Part shown: positions 1 to 13,849 of the stretch, piece after piece
How the letters are laid out: the number at the start of each line of letters is the position of its first letter
Numbering within the stretch: position 1 is the first letter of the stretch
From: Megaleporinus macrocephalus
Taxonomy: Eukaryota > Chordata > Actinopteri > Characiformes > Anostomidae
Length of the DNA stretch: 64,000 bases
Assembly (NCBI GenBank): GCA_021613375.1
Contig: CM038725.1
Location: forward strand, 38,637,324 to 38,701,323
Direction of reading: 5' to 3'
Made by a program: the position numbers and the translations under genes
The notes under the pieces: model-generated
Told to the model about the DNA's origin: nothing
The model's input: the letters and a program-made list of their open reading frames with translations, nothing else
The model's database searches: none

Positions 1-742
1 TAAAAGTAATAACAACGATAGTAATAATACTAATTATAGTAGTAATAATGTAGTAGTAGTAATAATAATAAAAATTATTATTATAATAACAGTAATAGTA
101 GTAGTAATAATGGTAATAATAGTAATAACAACGATAGTAATAATACTAATTATAGTAGTAATAATGTAGTAGTACTACTACTAATAATAATTATTATTAT
201 AATAACAGTAATAGTAGTAGTAATAATGGTAATAATAGTAATAACAACGATAGTAATAGTACTAATTATAGTAGTAATAATGTAGTAGTAATAATAATAA
301 TTATTATTATTATTATAATAACAGTAATAGTAGTAGTAATAATGGTAGTTATAGTAATAATGATAGTAATAATACTAATTATAGTAGTAATAATGTAGTA
401 GTAGTAATAATAATAATTATTATTATAATAACAGTAATAGTAGTAGTAATAATGGTAGTAATAGTAATAACGATAGTAATAATACTAATTATAGTAGTAG
501 TAATGTAGTAGTAGTAGTAATAATAATAATTATTATTATAATAACAGTAATAGTAGTAGTAGTAATAATGGTAGTAATAGTAATAACTATAGTAATAATA
601 CTAATTATAGTAGTAATAATGTAGTAGTAGTAGTAATTATTATTATTATAATAACAGTAATAGTAGTAGTAGTAATAATGGTAGTAATAGTAATAATTAT
701 AGTAATAATACTAATTATAGGAATAATAATGTAGTAGTAGTA

Positions 743-777
<35 letters not shown>

Positions 778-1148
778 TATAATAACAGTAATAGTAGTAG
801 TAATAATGGTAGTAATAGTAATAACTATAGTAATAACACTAATTATAGTAGTAATAATGTAGTAGTAATAATAAAAATAATAATAATTATAATAACAGTA
901 ATAGTAGTAGTAATAATGGTAGTAATAGTAATAACTATAGTAATAATACTAATTATAGTAGTAATAATGTAGTAGTAATAATAAAAATAATAATAATTAT
1001 AATAACAGTAATAGTAGTAGTAATAATGGTAGTAATAGTAATAACTATAGTAATAATACTAATTATAGTAGTAATAATGTAGTAGTAATAATAAAAATAA
1101 TAATAATTATAATAACAGTAATAGTAGTAGTAATAATGGTAGTAATAG
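1..1148. repeat. Minisatellite of about 110-116 bp built from TAA/TAG triplets
   Basis: About ten tandem copies are marked by AACAGTAATAGTAGTAG at 88, 204, 320, 430, 543, 653, 784, 894, 1004 and 1114. Spacing is 116, 116, 110, 113, 110, 131, then exactly 110 three times. Each unit is itself made of degenerate TAA/TAG/ATT triplets. The array lies in an intron of LIFR and continues past the left window edge. Confidence 0.93.
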
Positions 1149-1457
1149 CTGAGTAATTCTGGTTCTAGGTGGTTTCAGTGTGGTGGTGTGTTTAGAATCT
1201 GATCTATATGAATATTAATGTATTAATGTGAATGGTACTGGGCTGGTGTACTCTAAGCTGCTGGTTATACTGGTTGCTGTGAGAGACTGGTCTGAGGTAG
1301 AAGGTGCTGAAGGTGAAGGTTCTGGTCCGAGCTCTGGTTCTGAATGTTTACTGGAATGCCAGCAGGTGTGGAATGTGGTGTTTGGATGTTATCTTCATGA
1401 CTCAGACGTTATCTCCGGCTCTGAGGAGGCTGAGGCATGTTCCTGTGTGTGTTTCAG
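1149..1457 (+). other. Unique intron sequence before the first LIFR exon in view
   Basis: No repeat or gene is seen. The sequence ends in the acceptor of the 1458 exon. Open frames starting at 1228 and 1304 are intron read-through into that exon. Confidence 0.6.
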
Positions 1458-1591
1458 GACCTGCGGTCCCCCTCAACGTCTCTCCGGTCCAGGACTTCAG
1501 GACTCAGACTCTCTGGGTCACGTGGGAGAGCAACTCGGCGCTGTTCGACATAGAGGTGTTCCGCACGGAGCTGATGGAGAACGTTGTGAAC
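1458..1591 (+). CDS. lifr: LIFR exon: first half of CHD1 domain 2
   Basis: The acceptor is TTTCAG at 1452-1457 and the donor is GTAAGG at 1592. The exon enters in phase 1 and leaves in phase 0. It reads PAVPLNVSPVQDF, then LWVTWESNSALFDIEVF, the A-to-C strand pattern of an FNIII domain in a cytokine receptor. This is the first coding exon in the window, so at least the signal peptide and first domain lie upstream. Confidence 0.88.
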
Positions 1592-4500
1592 GTAAGGCTC
1601 ACCCACACGGCCGGCTCTGCTCTCCACTGTGAGAGGTTTAACTATCATTCATCATCTCACAAGCTCATATCTGACCACTGCCCAGCGGCCAGCAGGTCCA
1701 GTCAACCACCACGTTCCTGGAGGTCCGACGTGTGGAGTTAGGAGTTACCCAGCAGGAATGCAGCGTGTCTCTCCTGTTAATCAGACAGACTTTGGACCAA
1801 AGTAGAAAATAAATAGTATAAAAAAATAGTGTTTATAAACATAAACAACACCAACTAAGAGTCAGACAGCTTCTCAGAGTGATCAGACGGGAGTTAATGT
1901 TGGAGCGATTGGATGTAAGGTGAATGTTAGTAATCAGACGTGAGTTAATGTTGGTGTAATTATATGTAAGGTGAATGTAAGTGATCAGACGTGAGTGAAT
2001 GTTGGTGTAATTGGATGTAGATGAATGTTAGTGATCAGATGTGAGTGAATGTTGGAGTGATTGGACGTAAGGTAAATGTCAGTGATCAGACGTAAGTGAA
2101 TGTTGGAGTGAATGAACGAAAGGTGAATGTTGGTGTGATCAGACATGAGTGAATGTTGGAATGAATGAACGAAAGGTGAATGTTGGTGATCAGACGTGAG
2201 TAAATGTTGGAGTGAATGAACGAAAGGTGAATGTTGGTGTGATCAGACATGAGTGAATGTTGGAGTGAATGAACGAAAGGTGAATGTTGGTGATCAGACG
2301 TGAGTGAGTGGTGTAATTGGATTCAAGGTGAATGTTAGTGATCAGACGTGAGTGAATGTTGGAGTGAATGACCGAAAGGTGAATGTTAGTGATCAGACAT
2401 GAGTGAATGTTAGAGTGGTCAACATGAGTGAATGTTAGTGAATAGACGTAAGTGAATTTTGGAGTGATTGGACGTAAGGTGAGTGTTAGTGATCAGACGT
2501 GAGTGAATGTTGGTGTAATTGGACAAAGGGGAATGTTAGTGATCAGACGTGAGTGAATGTTGGAGTGAATGAACGAAAGGTGAATGTTGGTGATCAGACG
2601 TGAGTGAGTGGTGTAATTGGATTCAAGGTGAATGTTAGTGATCAGACGTGAGTGAATGTTGGAGTGAATGACCGAAAGGTGAATGTTAGTGATCAGACAT
2701 GAGTGAATGTTAGAGTGGTCAACATGAGTGAATGTTAGTGAATAGACGTAAGTGAATTTTGGAGTGATTGGACGTAAGGTGAGTGTTAGTGATCAGACGT
2801 GAGTGAATGTTGGTGTAATTGGACAAAGGGGAATGTTAGTGATCAGACGTGAGTGAATGTTGGAGTGAATGAACGAAAGGTGAATGTTGGTGATCAGACG
2901 TGAGTGAATGTTGGTGTAATTGGATTCAAGGTGAATGTTAGTGATCAGACGTGAGTGAATGTTGGAGTGAATGAACGAAAGGTGAATGTTGGTGATCAGA
3001 CGTGAGTGAATGTTGGTGTAATTGGATTCAAGGTGAATGTTAGTGATCAGATGTGAGTGAATGTTGGTGTAATTGGACGAAAGGGGAATGTTAGTGATCA
3101 GACGTGAGTGAATGTTGGAGTGATTGGATTTAAGGTGAATGTTAGTGTGATCAGACATGAGTGAATTTGCACAACAGTGTGTAAATCAGTCAGATGTTCT
3201 CAGAATAGCAGCTGGTCAGCAGGTCCCAAGAAGTCCCGCAGAGAAGCACTGACGTGGAACCATCATGATATGAGCTCCTTCTCTGTTTCACACCACTGAG
3301 GAAGAGATGAATGGAACAACGTAGCAGGAGGTGTTAGAGGAGAAGAAACAGATTCCGGAGAGAAAAACAACAGCAGATGAGGTTCTGAGGAGGGTGCAGG
3401 TGCCTGTATGGCCTCCTGAGTTTAATCTGTATGTGGGATTATACAACAGAAGCCTGTTCACACAAATTCTCACCACAGTAAAGATCTCTGTTTAGACTGA
3501 GCAGCGCTGAGACCTCCTCAGTTTTTATTTAGTCTCTTTGGTTTCAGTGATCTGGGAGTCAGAAGTATTTCAGACGGTGGGAGGGGTTCAGGGCGTATAC
3601 AGCGGGGGGATTAACGAGGGTTAGCTATTATTATGAGAAGATTACAGCTACGAAAGATTCAGAACAACAGAGTCAAAACAAGCAGTGGACTCACTAAAAG
3701 CTGAACACGCCCAGTGGAGCTGCTAATGAAAGCTTATGGAAAAACATTCCACCCCCGCAGGATAAAGCACCAAACCCAGACTGGTTCATCTGCACGGCTG
3801 CACTACACAGAGAGTATACTGACACTACACTGAGTATATACTGACACTACACTGAGAGTATACTGACACTACACTGAGTATATACTGACACTACACTGAG
3901 AGTATACTGACACTACACTGAGAGTATACTGACACTATACTGAGTATATACTGACACTACACTGAAAGTATACTGACACTACACTGAGTATATACTGACA
4001 CTACACTGAGAGTATACTGACACTACACTGAGAGTATACTGACACTACACTGAGTATATACTGACACTACACTGAGTATATACTGACACTACACTGAGAA
4101 TATACTGACACTACACTGAGAGTATACTGACACTACACTGAGTATATACTGACACTACACTGAGAATATACTAACACTACACTGAGTATATACTGACACT
4201 ACACTGAGTATATACTGACACTACACTGAGAATATACTGACACTACACTGAGTATATACTGACACTACACTGAGAATATACTGACACTACACTGAGAGTA
4301 TACTGACACTACACTGAGTATATACTGACACTACACTGAGAATATACTAACACTACACTGAGTATATACTGACACTACACTGAGTATATACTGACACTAC
4401 ACTGAGAATATACTGACACTACACTGAGAATATACTGACACTACACTGAGTATATACTGACACTACACTGAGAATATACTGACACTACACTGAGTATATA

Positions 4501-7500
4501 CTGACACTACACTGAGAATATACTGACAATACACTGAGAACATACTGACACTACACTGAGAATATACTGGCACTACACTGAGAATATACTGACACTACAC
4601 TGAGAGTATACTGACACTACACTGAGAATATACTGATACTATACTGAGAATATACTGACACTACACTGAGTATATACTGACACTACACTGGGAATATACT
4701 GACACTATACTGAGAATATACTGACACTACACTGAGAATATACTGACACTACACTGAGTATATACTGACACTACACTGAGAATATACTGACACTACACTG
4801 AAAACATACTGACACTACACTGAGAATATACTGGCACTACACTGAGAATATACTGACACTACACTGAGTATATACTGACACTACACAGAGTATACTGACA
4901 CTACACTGAGAATATACTGACACTACACTGAGAATATACTGGCACTACACTGAGAATATACTTACACTACACTGAGTATATACTGACACTACACTGAGAA
5001 TATACTGACACTACACTGAGTATATACTTACACTACACTGAGTATATACTGACACTACACTGAGAATATACTGACACTACACTGAGTATATACTGACACT
5101 ACACTGAGAATATACTGACACTACACTGAGTATATACTGACACTACACTGAGTATATACTGACACTACACTGAGTATATACTGACACTACACTGAGAATA
5201 TACTGACACTACACTGAGAGTATACTGACACTACACTGAGTATATACTGACACTACACTGAGAATATACTGACACTACACTGAGAACATACTGACACTAC
5301 ACTGAGAATATACTGGCACTACACTGAGAATATACTGACACTACACTGAGAGTATACTGACACTACACTGAGAGTATACTGACACTACACTGAGAATATA
5401 CTGACACTACACTGAGAATATACTGGCACTACACTGAGAATATACTTACACTACACTGAGTATATACTGACACTACACTGAGAATATACTGACACTACAC
5501 TGAGTATATACTTACACTACACTGAGTATATACTGACACTACACTGAGAATATACTGACACTACACTGAGTATATACTGACACTACACTGAGAATATACT
5601 GACACTACACTGAGTATATACTGACACTACACTGAGTATATACTGACACTACACTGAGTATATACTGACACTACACTGAGAATATACTGACACTACACTG
5701 AGAGTATACTGACACTACACTGAGAATATACTGACACTACACTGAGAGTATACTGGCACTACACTGAGAATATACTGACACTACACTGAGAACATACTGA
5801 CACTACACTGAGAATACACTGGCACTACACTGAGAATATACTTACACTACACTGAGTATATACTGACACTACACTGTGTATATACTGATATAATTATGTA
5901 TATGTGTGATTGTGTGTATGTGTGATTGTCTATATGTGTGATTGTGTATATATGATTGTGTGTATGTGTGATTGTATGTTTGTGTGATTGTGTATGTGTG
6001 ATTGTGTGTATGTGTGATTATGTATGTTTGATTGTGTATATGTGTGATTGTGTTTGTGTGATTGTATGTTTGTGTGATTGTGTATATGTGTGATTGTGTA
6101 TATGTGTGATTATTACATTTGTGATTGTGTATATGTGTGATTGTATGTTTGTGTAATTGTGTGATTATGTATATGTGTGATTGTGTTTATATGTGATTGT
6201 ATGTTTGTATGTTTGTGTGATTGTGTGATTATGTATATGTGTGATTGTGTATATGTGTGATTATGTGTGATTGTTTGTGTGATTGTGTGATTATGTATAT
6301 GTGTGATTGTGTATATGTGTGATTATGTGTATGTGTGATTGTGTGTATGTGTGATTATGTATATGTGTGATTGTGTATGCGTGATGATGTTTGATTGTGT
6401 GTATGTGTGATTATGTATATGTGTGATTGTGTATATGTGTGATTATGTTTGATTGTGTGTATGTGTGATTATGTATATGTGTGATTATATGTATGATTGT
6501 CCCATATAGGTAACGGTATCTGCCCCGGTCGATCCCGTGACGGGCCGGCGGAGTTGGGCCTGGCGTTCGTCGGTCCCTCTGCAGTGTACCTCCCACTCTG
6601 TCCACATCAGAGCTCGACAAGAGAATGCAGTGAGCCAGTGGAGCCCCCTGCAGACTGTGATGGGTAAGAACACCGGACTGACTGAGTACTGACTGATCTA
6701 CAAACACAAAAAAACTAATACAAACGAATATAAACATATAGAAGATAAAACTAGTGTTAAAATAGATCACTAATTATAATTATACTACACTTATATACTC
6801 AGTGTCACATCACTAATTATAATTATAATGTAATCAGAGTAATAAACAGATCTTTCATAACAACATCTCACGAAAGACATATTTAAAGCTGTGCTGAAGG
6901 TAGAATATTGGTACTGTTATTATTATTGGTAATAATTGATTAAATTAATAAAAACAAATAAACTACATTAATAAATAAATATAAGGAAGAATATGATATA
7001 AAACAAAGCAGAACATTGATCACTGAGTGCATATTTGAGGAGTATCTACAGTCTGTAAATAATTACACAAATAAATAAATAAATAAATAAATAAATAAAG
7101 GATGCAATAAAGAAAAATCTGCTAACCTCTAAAAGTTCTTCATGGTATGGTCCATCACAGTGGATGTCACAGTCATCATGGTTGTTTAATGTACTGTAGT
7201 AGAGCTGCAGCGCCATCTGCTGGACGGCAACTGTATTTACATTGTTGGTTGTTCATGCCAGTCTGACATTTTGCCATAAACATGACTGGAAAAACACTAG
7301 AGGGCGCCAGAGAGTCCTTACTGAGTGGAGTTGTGAATACTGAGTGCTGAATGGACCAATAGAAATGCTCTGAATTCTCAGTAAATGATTTTCTAGCTAT
7401 TTTTCTAAACCTCAGAGTCGCTCAGAGAGGTTCTGCGTGAAACTCTGTTCTAGATACAGTCAGAACAGTACGCAGTGTGGGTTAATGGAACCAAATGTCT

Positions 7501-10500
7501 GATAGGCCACGTGTGTGATGTGTTTTAGGTTCTGATGTTCCGGATAGGAAGCAGGCTCGGATGTATCCTCAGGATAAGGTGGTCCTGGTGGGCAGTAACG
7601 TCTCGTTCTGCTGCATCGTGCCTGAGGGTCAGCAGTTCAGCAGCATTCAGTACACTAACCGTAAGATGGAGGTGACCAGGCTGAGCCGCAGGAGCTTCGC
7701 TGCCACCGTGACCAACCTGCCCCAGTCCGGCCCCACCGGAACCAACATCATCTGCTGCAACGACATGGCCATTATCACCGGAACTGTGGTGTTCGTGGGC
7801 TGTGAGTGAATCTAACTATGATGTAGAGACATTTCAATAAGAGCAGCATTCACACAGACGCTGACACAGATCTGAGGCTCTTCTCCACATTCAGAACCCT
7901 CAGCTTCAAGAACATCAGCATTCAGTACATTTACCATCATCATGAAGACGGACAGAGTTTTACTGACCGCTGATTCACTACAGAGTAATCTTTTAATATG
8001 AGCAGTAAACAGGGTTCTCCCAAAAACGATAAGAACCTGTCCTGGAAAGTCCTTTCTCTGGAATGAGTCTGGTATAAAATGTAATCGAATCGGAGTGGAG
8101 GGATCGGAGTGGAGGGATCGGAGTTGAAGGATCATAGTGGAGGGATCGGAGTGGAGGGATCGGAGTGGAGGGATCGGAGTGGAGGGATCATAGTGGAGGG
8201 ATCGGAGTGGAGGGATCGGAGTGGAGGGATCAGAGTTGAAGGATCATATAGGAGGGATCGGAGTGGAGGGATCGGAGTGGAGGGATCATATAGGAGGGAT
8301 CGGAGTGGAGGGATCGGAGTTGAAGGATCATATAGGAGGGGTCGGAGTGGAGGGATCGGAGTGGAGGGATCGGAGTTGAAGGATCATATAGGAGGGATCG
8401 GAGTGGTGGGAACGGAGTGGAGGGATCGGAGTGGAGGGATCGGAGTTGAAGGATCATATAGGAGGGATCGGAGTGGAGGGATCGGAGTGGAGGGATCGGA
8501 GTGGAGGGATCGGAGTTGAAGGATCATATAGGAGGGATCGGAGTGGAGGGATCGGAGTGGAGGGATCGGAGTGGAGGGATCGGAGTGGAGGGATCGGAGT
8601 GGAGGGATCGGAGTTGAAGGATCATATAGTAGGGGTCGGAGTGGAGGGATCAGAGTGGAGGGATCGGAGTTGAAGGATCATATAGGAGGGATCGGAGTGG
8701 TGGGATCGGAGTGGAGGGATCGGAGTGGAGGGATCGGAGTTGAAGGATCATATAGTAGGGGTCGGAGTGGAGGGATCGGAGTGGAGGGATCGGAGTTGAA
8801 GGATAATATAGGAGGGATTGGAGTGGAGGGATCGGAGTGGAGGGATCAGAGTTGAAGGATCATAGTGGAAGGATCGGAGTAGAGGGATCGGAGTTGAAGG
8901 ATCATATAGTAGGGGTCGGAGTGGAGGGATCAGAGTGGAGGGATCGGAGTTGAAGGATCATATAGGAGGGATCGGAGTGGTGGGATCGGAGTGGAGGGAT
9001 CGGAGTGGAGGGATCGGAGTTGAAGGATCATATAGTAGGGGTCGGAGTGGAGGGATCGGAGTGGAGGGATCGGAGTGGAAGTATCGGAGAGGAGGGATCG
9101 GAGTAGAGGGATCAGAGTTGAAGGATCATATAGTAGGGGTCGGAGTGGAGGGATCAGAGTGGAGGGATCGGAGTTGAAGGATCATATAGTAGGGGTCGGA
9201 GTGGAGGGATCGGAGTGGAGGGATCGGAGTGGTGGGATCGGAGTGGAGGGATCGGAGTGGAGGGATCGGAGTTGAAGGATCATATAGTAGGGGTCGGAGT
9301 GGAGGGATCGGAGTGGAGGGATCGGAGTTGAAGGATCATATAGGAGGGATCGGAGTGGTGGGATCGGAGTGGAGGGATCGGAGTGGAGGGATCGGAGTTG
9401 AAGGATCATATAGTAGGGGTCGGAGTGGAGGGATCGGAGTGGAGGGATCGGAGTTGAAGGATAATATAGGAGGGATTGGAGTGGAGGGATCGGAGTGGAG
9501 GGATCGGAGTTGAAGGATCATAGTGGAAGGATCGGAGTAGAGGGATCGGAGTTGAAGGATCATATAGTAGGGGTCGGAGTGGAGGGATCAGAGTGGAGGG
9601 ATCGGAGTTGAAGGATCATATAGGAGGGATCGGAGTGGTGGGATCGGAGTGGAGGGATCGGAGTGGAGGGATCGGAGTTGAAGGATCATATAGGAGGGAT
9701 CGGAGTGGAGGGATTGGAGTGGAGGGATCGGAGTGGAAGTATCGGAGAGGAGGGATCGGAGTAGAGGGATCGGAGTTGAAGGATCATATAGTAGGGGTCG
9801 GAGTGGAGGGATCGGAGTGGAGGGATCGGAGTTGAAGGATCATATAGTAGGGGTCGGAGTGGAGGGATCGGAGTGGAGGGATCGGAGTGGAAGTATCGGA
9901 GAGGAGGGATCGGAGTAGAGGAATCGGAGTTGAAGGATCATATAGTAGGGGTCGGAGTGGAGGGATCAGAGTGGAGGGATCGGAGTTGAAGGATCATATA
10001 GTAGGGGTCGGAGTGGAGGGATCAGAGTGGAGGGATCGGAGTGGTGGGATCGGAGTGGAGGGATCGGAGTGGAGGGATCGGAGTTGAAGGATCATATAGT
10101 AGGGGTCGGAGTGGAGGGATCAGAGTGGAGGGATCGGAGTTGAAGGATCATATAGGAGGGATCGGAGTGGTGGGATCGGAGTGGAGGGATCGGAGTGGAG
10201 GGATCGGAGTTGAAGGATCATATAGTAGGGGTCGGAGTGGAGGGATCGGAGTGGAGGGATCGGAGTTGAAGGATAATATAGGAGGGATCGGAGTGGAGGG
10301 ATCGGAGTGGAGGGATCGGAGTTGAAGGATCATAGTGGAAGGATCGGAGTAGAGGGATCGGAGTTGAAGGATCATATAGTAGGGGTCGGAGTGGAGGGAT
10401 CAGAGTGGAGGGATCGGAGTTGAAGGATCATATAGGAGGGATCGGAGTGGTGGGATCGGAGTGGAGGGATCGGAGTGGAGGGATCGGAGTTGAAGGATCA

Positions 10501-13500
10501 TATAGTAGGGGTCGGAGTGGAGGGATCGGAGTGGAGGGATCGGAGTGGAGGGATCATATAGGAGGGATCGGAGTGGAGGGATCGGAGTTGAAGGATCATA
10601 TAGGAGGGATCGGAGTGGAGGGATCGGAGTGGAGGGATCATATAGGAGGGATCGGAGTGGAGGGATCGGAGTGGAGGGATCGGAGTTGAAGGATCATATA
10701 GTAGGGGTCGGAGTGGTGGGATCGGAGTGGAGGGGTCGGAGTGGAGGGATCGGAGTTAAAGGATCATATAGTAGGGGTCGGAGTGGAGGGATCGGAGTTG
10801 AAGGATCATATAGTAGGGGTCGGAGTGGAGGGATCGGAGTGGAGGGATCGGAGTGGAGGGATCGGAGTGGAGGGATCGGAGTAGAGGGATCGGAGTGGTA
10901 GGATCGGAGTGGAGGGATCGGAGTGGTAGGATCAGAGTGGAGGGATCGGAGTGGTGGGATCGGAGTGGAAGGATCGGAGTGGAGGGATCGGAGTAGAGGG
11001 ATCGGAGTGGTGGGATCGGAGTAGAGGGATCGGAGTGGAGGGATCGGAGTGGTTGGATCGGAGTGGTAGGATCGGAGTGGAAGGATCGGAGTGAAGGGAT
11101 CGGAGTGGAGGGATCGGAGTGGAGGGATCGGAGTGGAGGGATCGGAGTGGAGGGATCGGAGTGGAGGGATCGGAGTGGAGGGATCGGAGTGGTAGGATCG
11201 GAGTGGAGGGATCGGAGTGGAGGGATCGGAGTGGTAGGATCGGAGTGGAGGGATCGGAGTGGAGGGATCGGAGTGGAGGGATCGGAGTTGTAGGATCGGA
11301 GTGGAGGGATCGGAGTGGAGGGATCGGAGTGGAGGGATCGGAGTGGAGGGATCGGAGTGGTAGGATCGGAGTGGAGGGATCAGAGTGGTAGGATCGGAGT
11401 GGAGGGAACGGAGTGGAGGGATCGGAGTGGTAGGATCGGAGTGGTGGGATCGGAGTGGAGGGATCGGAGTGGAGGGATCGGAGTTGTAGGATCGGAGTGG
11501 AGGGATCGGAGTGGAGGGATCGGAGTGGAGGGATCGGAGTGGTAGGATCTGTTGTAACTGAGGGTGTGTGCTATTTCAGACCCCCCGGGTGATGAGGGTC
11601 TGGAGTGTGAGACGAGGGACCTGCAGATGGCCAAGTGCAGCTGGAGGAAAGGACGAGATACAGGCTTACTGAAGAAATCATCCCTTACACAGTACACTCT
11701 CAACGGCAGGTACGCTAATGCTACATCTGAAATGCTACACCCTAAATGCTGCACTGTACATGCTATACTCTGTACACTACACTGTATACGCTACACTGTA
11801 CATGCTATACTCTATACACTACATACTGTATACACTACACTGTACATGCTATACTCAATACACTACATACTGTATACACTACACTGTACATGCTATACTC
11901 AATACACTACATACTGTACACACTACACTGTACATGCTATACTCTATACACTACATACTGTATACACTACACTGTACATGCTATACTCAATACACTACAT
12001 ACTGTATACACTACACTGTACATGCTATACTCTATACACTACATACTGTACACACTACACTGTACATGCTATACTCAATACACTACATACTGTATACACT
12101 ACACTGTATATGCTATACTCAATACTACACTGTATACGCTACTGTGTACAGGCTGTACTCTATACACTACACTGTATACGCTACTGTGTACAGGCTGTAC
12201 TGTACATGCTATACTCAATACACTACACTGTATACGCTACTGTGTACAGGCTGTACTCTATACACTACACTGTATACGCTACTGTGTACAGGCTGTACTG
12301 TACATGCTATACTCAATACACTACACTGTATACGCTACTGTGTACAGGCTGTACTGTACATGCTATACTCTATACACTACACTGTATACGCTACTGTGTA
12401 CAGGCTGTACTGTACATGCTATACTTTATACACTACACTGTATACGCTACTGTGTACAGGCTGTACTGTACATGCTGTACTCTATACACTACACTGTATA
12501 CGCTACTGTGTACAGGCTGTACTGTACATGCTATACTCTATACACTACACTGTATACGCTACTGTTTACAGGCTGTACTGTACATGCTATACTCTATACA
12601 CTACACTGTATACGCTACTGTGTACAGGCTGTACTCTATACACTACACTGTATACGCTACTGTGTACAGGCTGTACTGTACATGCTATACTCAATACACT
12701 ACACTGTATATGCTACTGTGTACAGGCTGTACTGTACATGCTGTACTCTATACACTACACTGTATACGCTACTGTGTACAGGCTGTACTGTACATGCTAT
12801 ACTTTATACACTACACTGTATACGCTACTGTGTACAGGCTGTACTGTACATGCTATACTCTATACACTAATCTGTATATGCTACTGTGTACAGGCTGTAC
12901 TGTACATGCTATACTCAATACACTACACTGTATACGCTACTGTGTACAGGCTGTACTCTATACACTACACTGTATACACTACACTATACATGCTATACTC
13001 AATACACTACACTGTATACGCTACTGTGTACAGGCTGTACTGTACATGCTATACTCTATACACTACACTGTATACGCTACTGTGTACAGGCTGTACTGTA
13101 CATGCTATACTTTATACACTACACTGTATACGCTACTGTGTACAGGCTGTACTGTACATGCTGTACTCTATACACTACACTGTATACGCTACTGTGTACA
13201 GGCTGTACTGTACATGCTATACTCTATACACTACACTGTATACGCTACTGTTTACAGGCTGTACTGTACATGCTATACTCTATACACTACACTGTATACG
13301 CTACTGTGTACAGGCTGTACTCTATACACTACACTGTATACGCTACTGTGTACAGGCTGTACTGTACATGCTATACTCAATACACTACACTGTATATGCT
13401 ACTGTGTACAGGCTGTACTGTACATGCTGTACTCTATACACTACACTGTATACGCTACTGTGTACAGGCTGTACTGTACATGCTATACTTTATACACTAC

Positions 13501-13801
13501 ACTGTATACGCTACTGTGTACAGGCTGTACTGTACATGCTGTACTCTATACACTACACTGTATACGCTACTGTGTACAGGCTGTACTGTACATGCTATAC
13601 TCTATACACTAATCTGTATATGCTACTGTGTACAGGCTGTACTGTACATGCTATACTCTATACACTACACTGTATACGCTACTGTGTACAGGCTGTACTG
13701 TACACGCTACACCTAAACACTGCACTATACACACTACAGTCCTTGCACTACACTGAACATGCTACACTCTGTCTATAGTGTTTAACTGGTTCAGCTGTAT
13801 T

Positions 13802-13849
<48 letters not shown>

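Noticed and set aside
3800..5880. CRISPR array
   Set aside because: The repeats are directly adjacent, with no unique spacers, in a vertebrate intron. The same holds for the other arrays.
6411..6770. Minus-strand open frames over the second LIFR exon in the window
   Set aside because: The + strand frame gives SWAWRSSVPLQC and SQWSP, which fits LIFR with correct phases.
8109..11545. Many overlapping open frames of a 14-residue repeat
   Set aside because: They follow only from a 14-bp satellite without stops in several frames. They lie wholly inside a LIFR intron and have no codon or start-site support.
11564..13778. Open frames of 680 codons rich in Cys/Tyr/His as a protein gene
   Set aside because: Three frames on the same strand are open at once over a 56-bp satellite, and a clear donor ends the LIFR exon at 11709.
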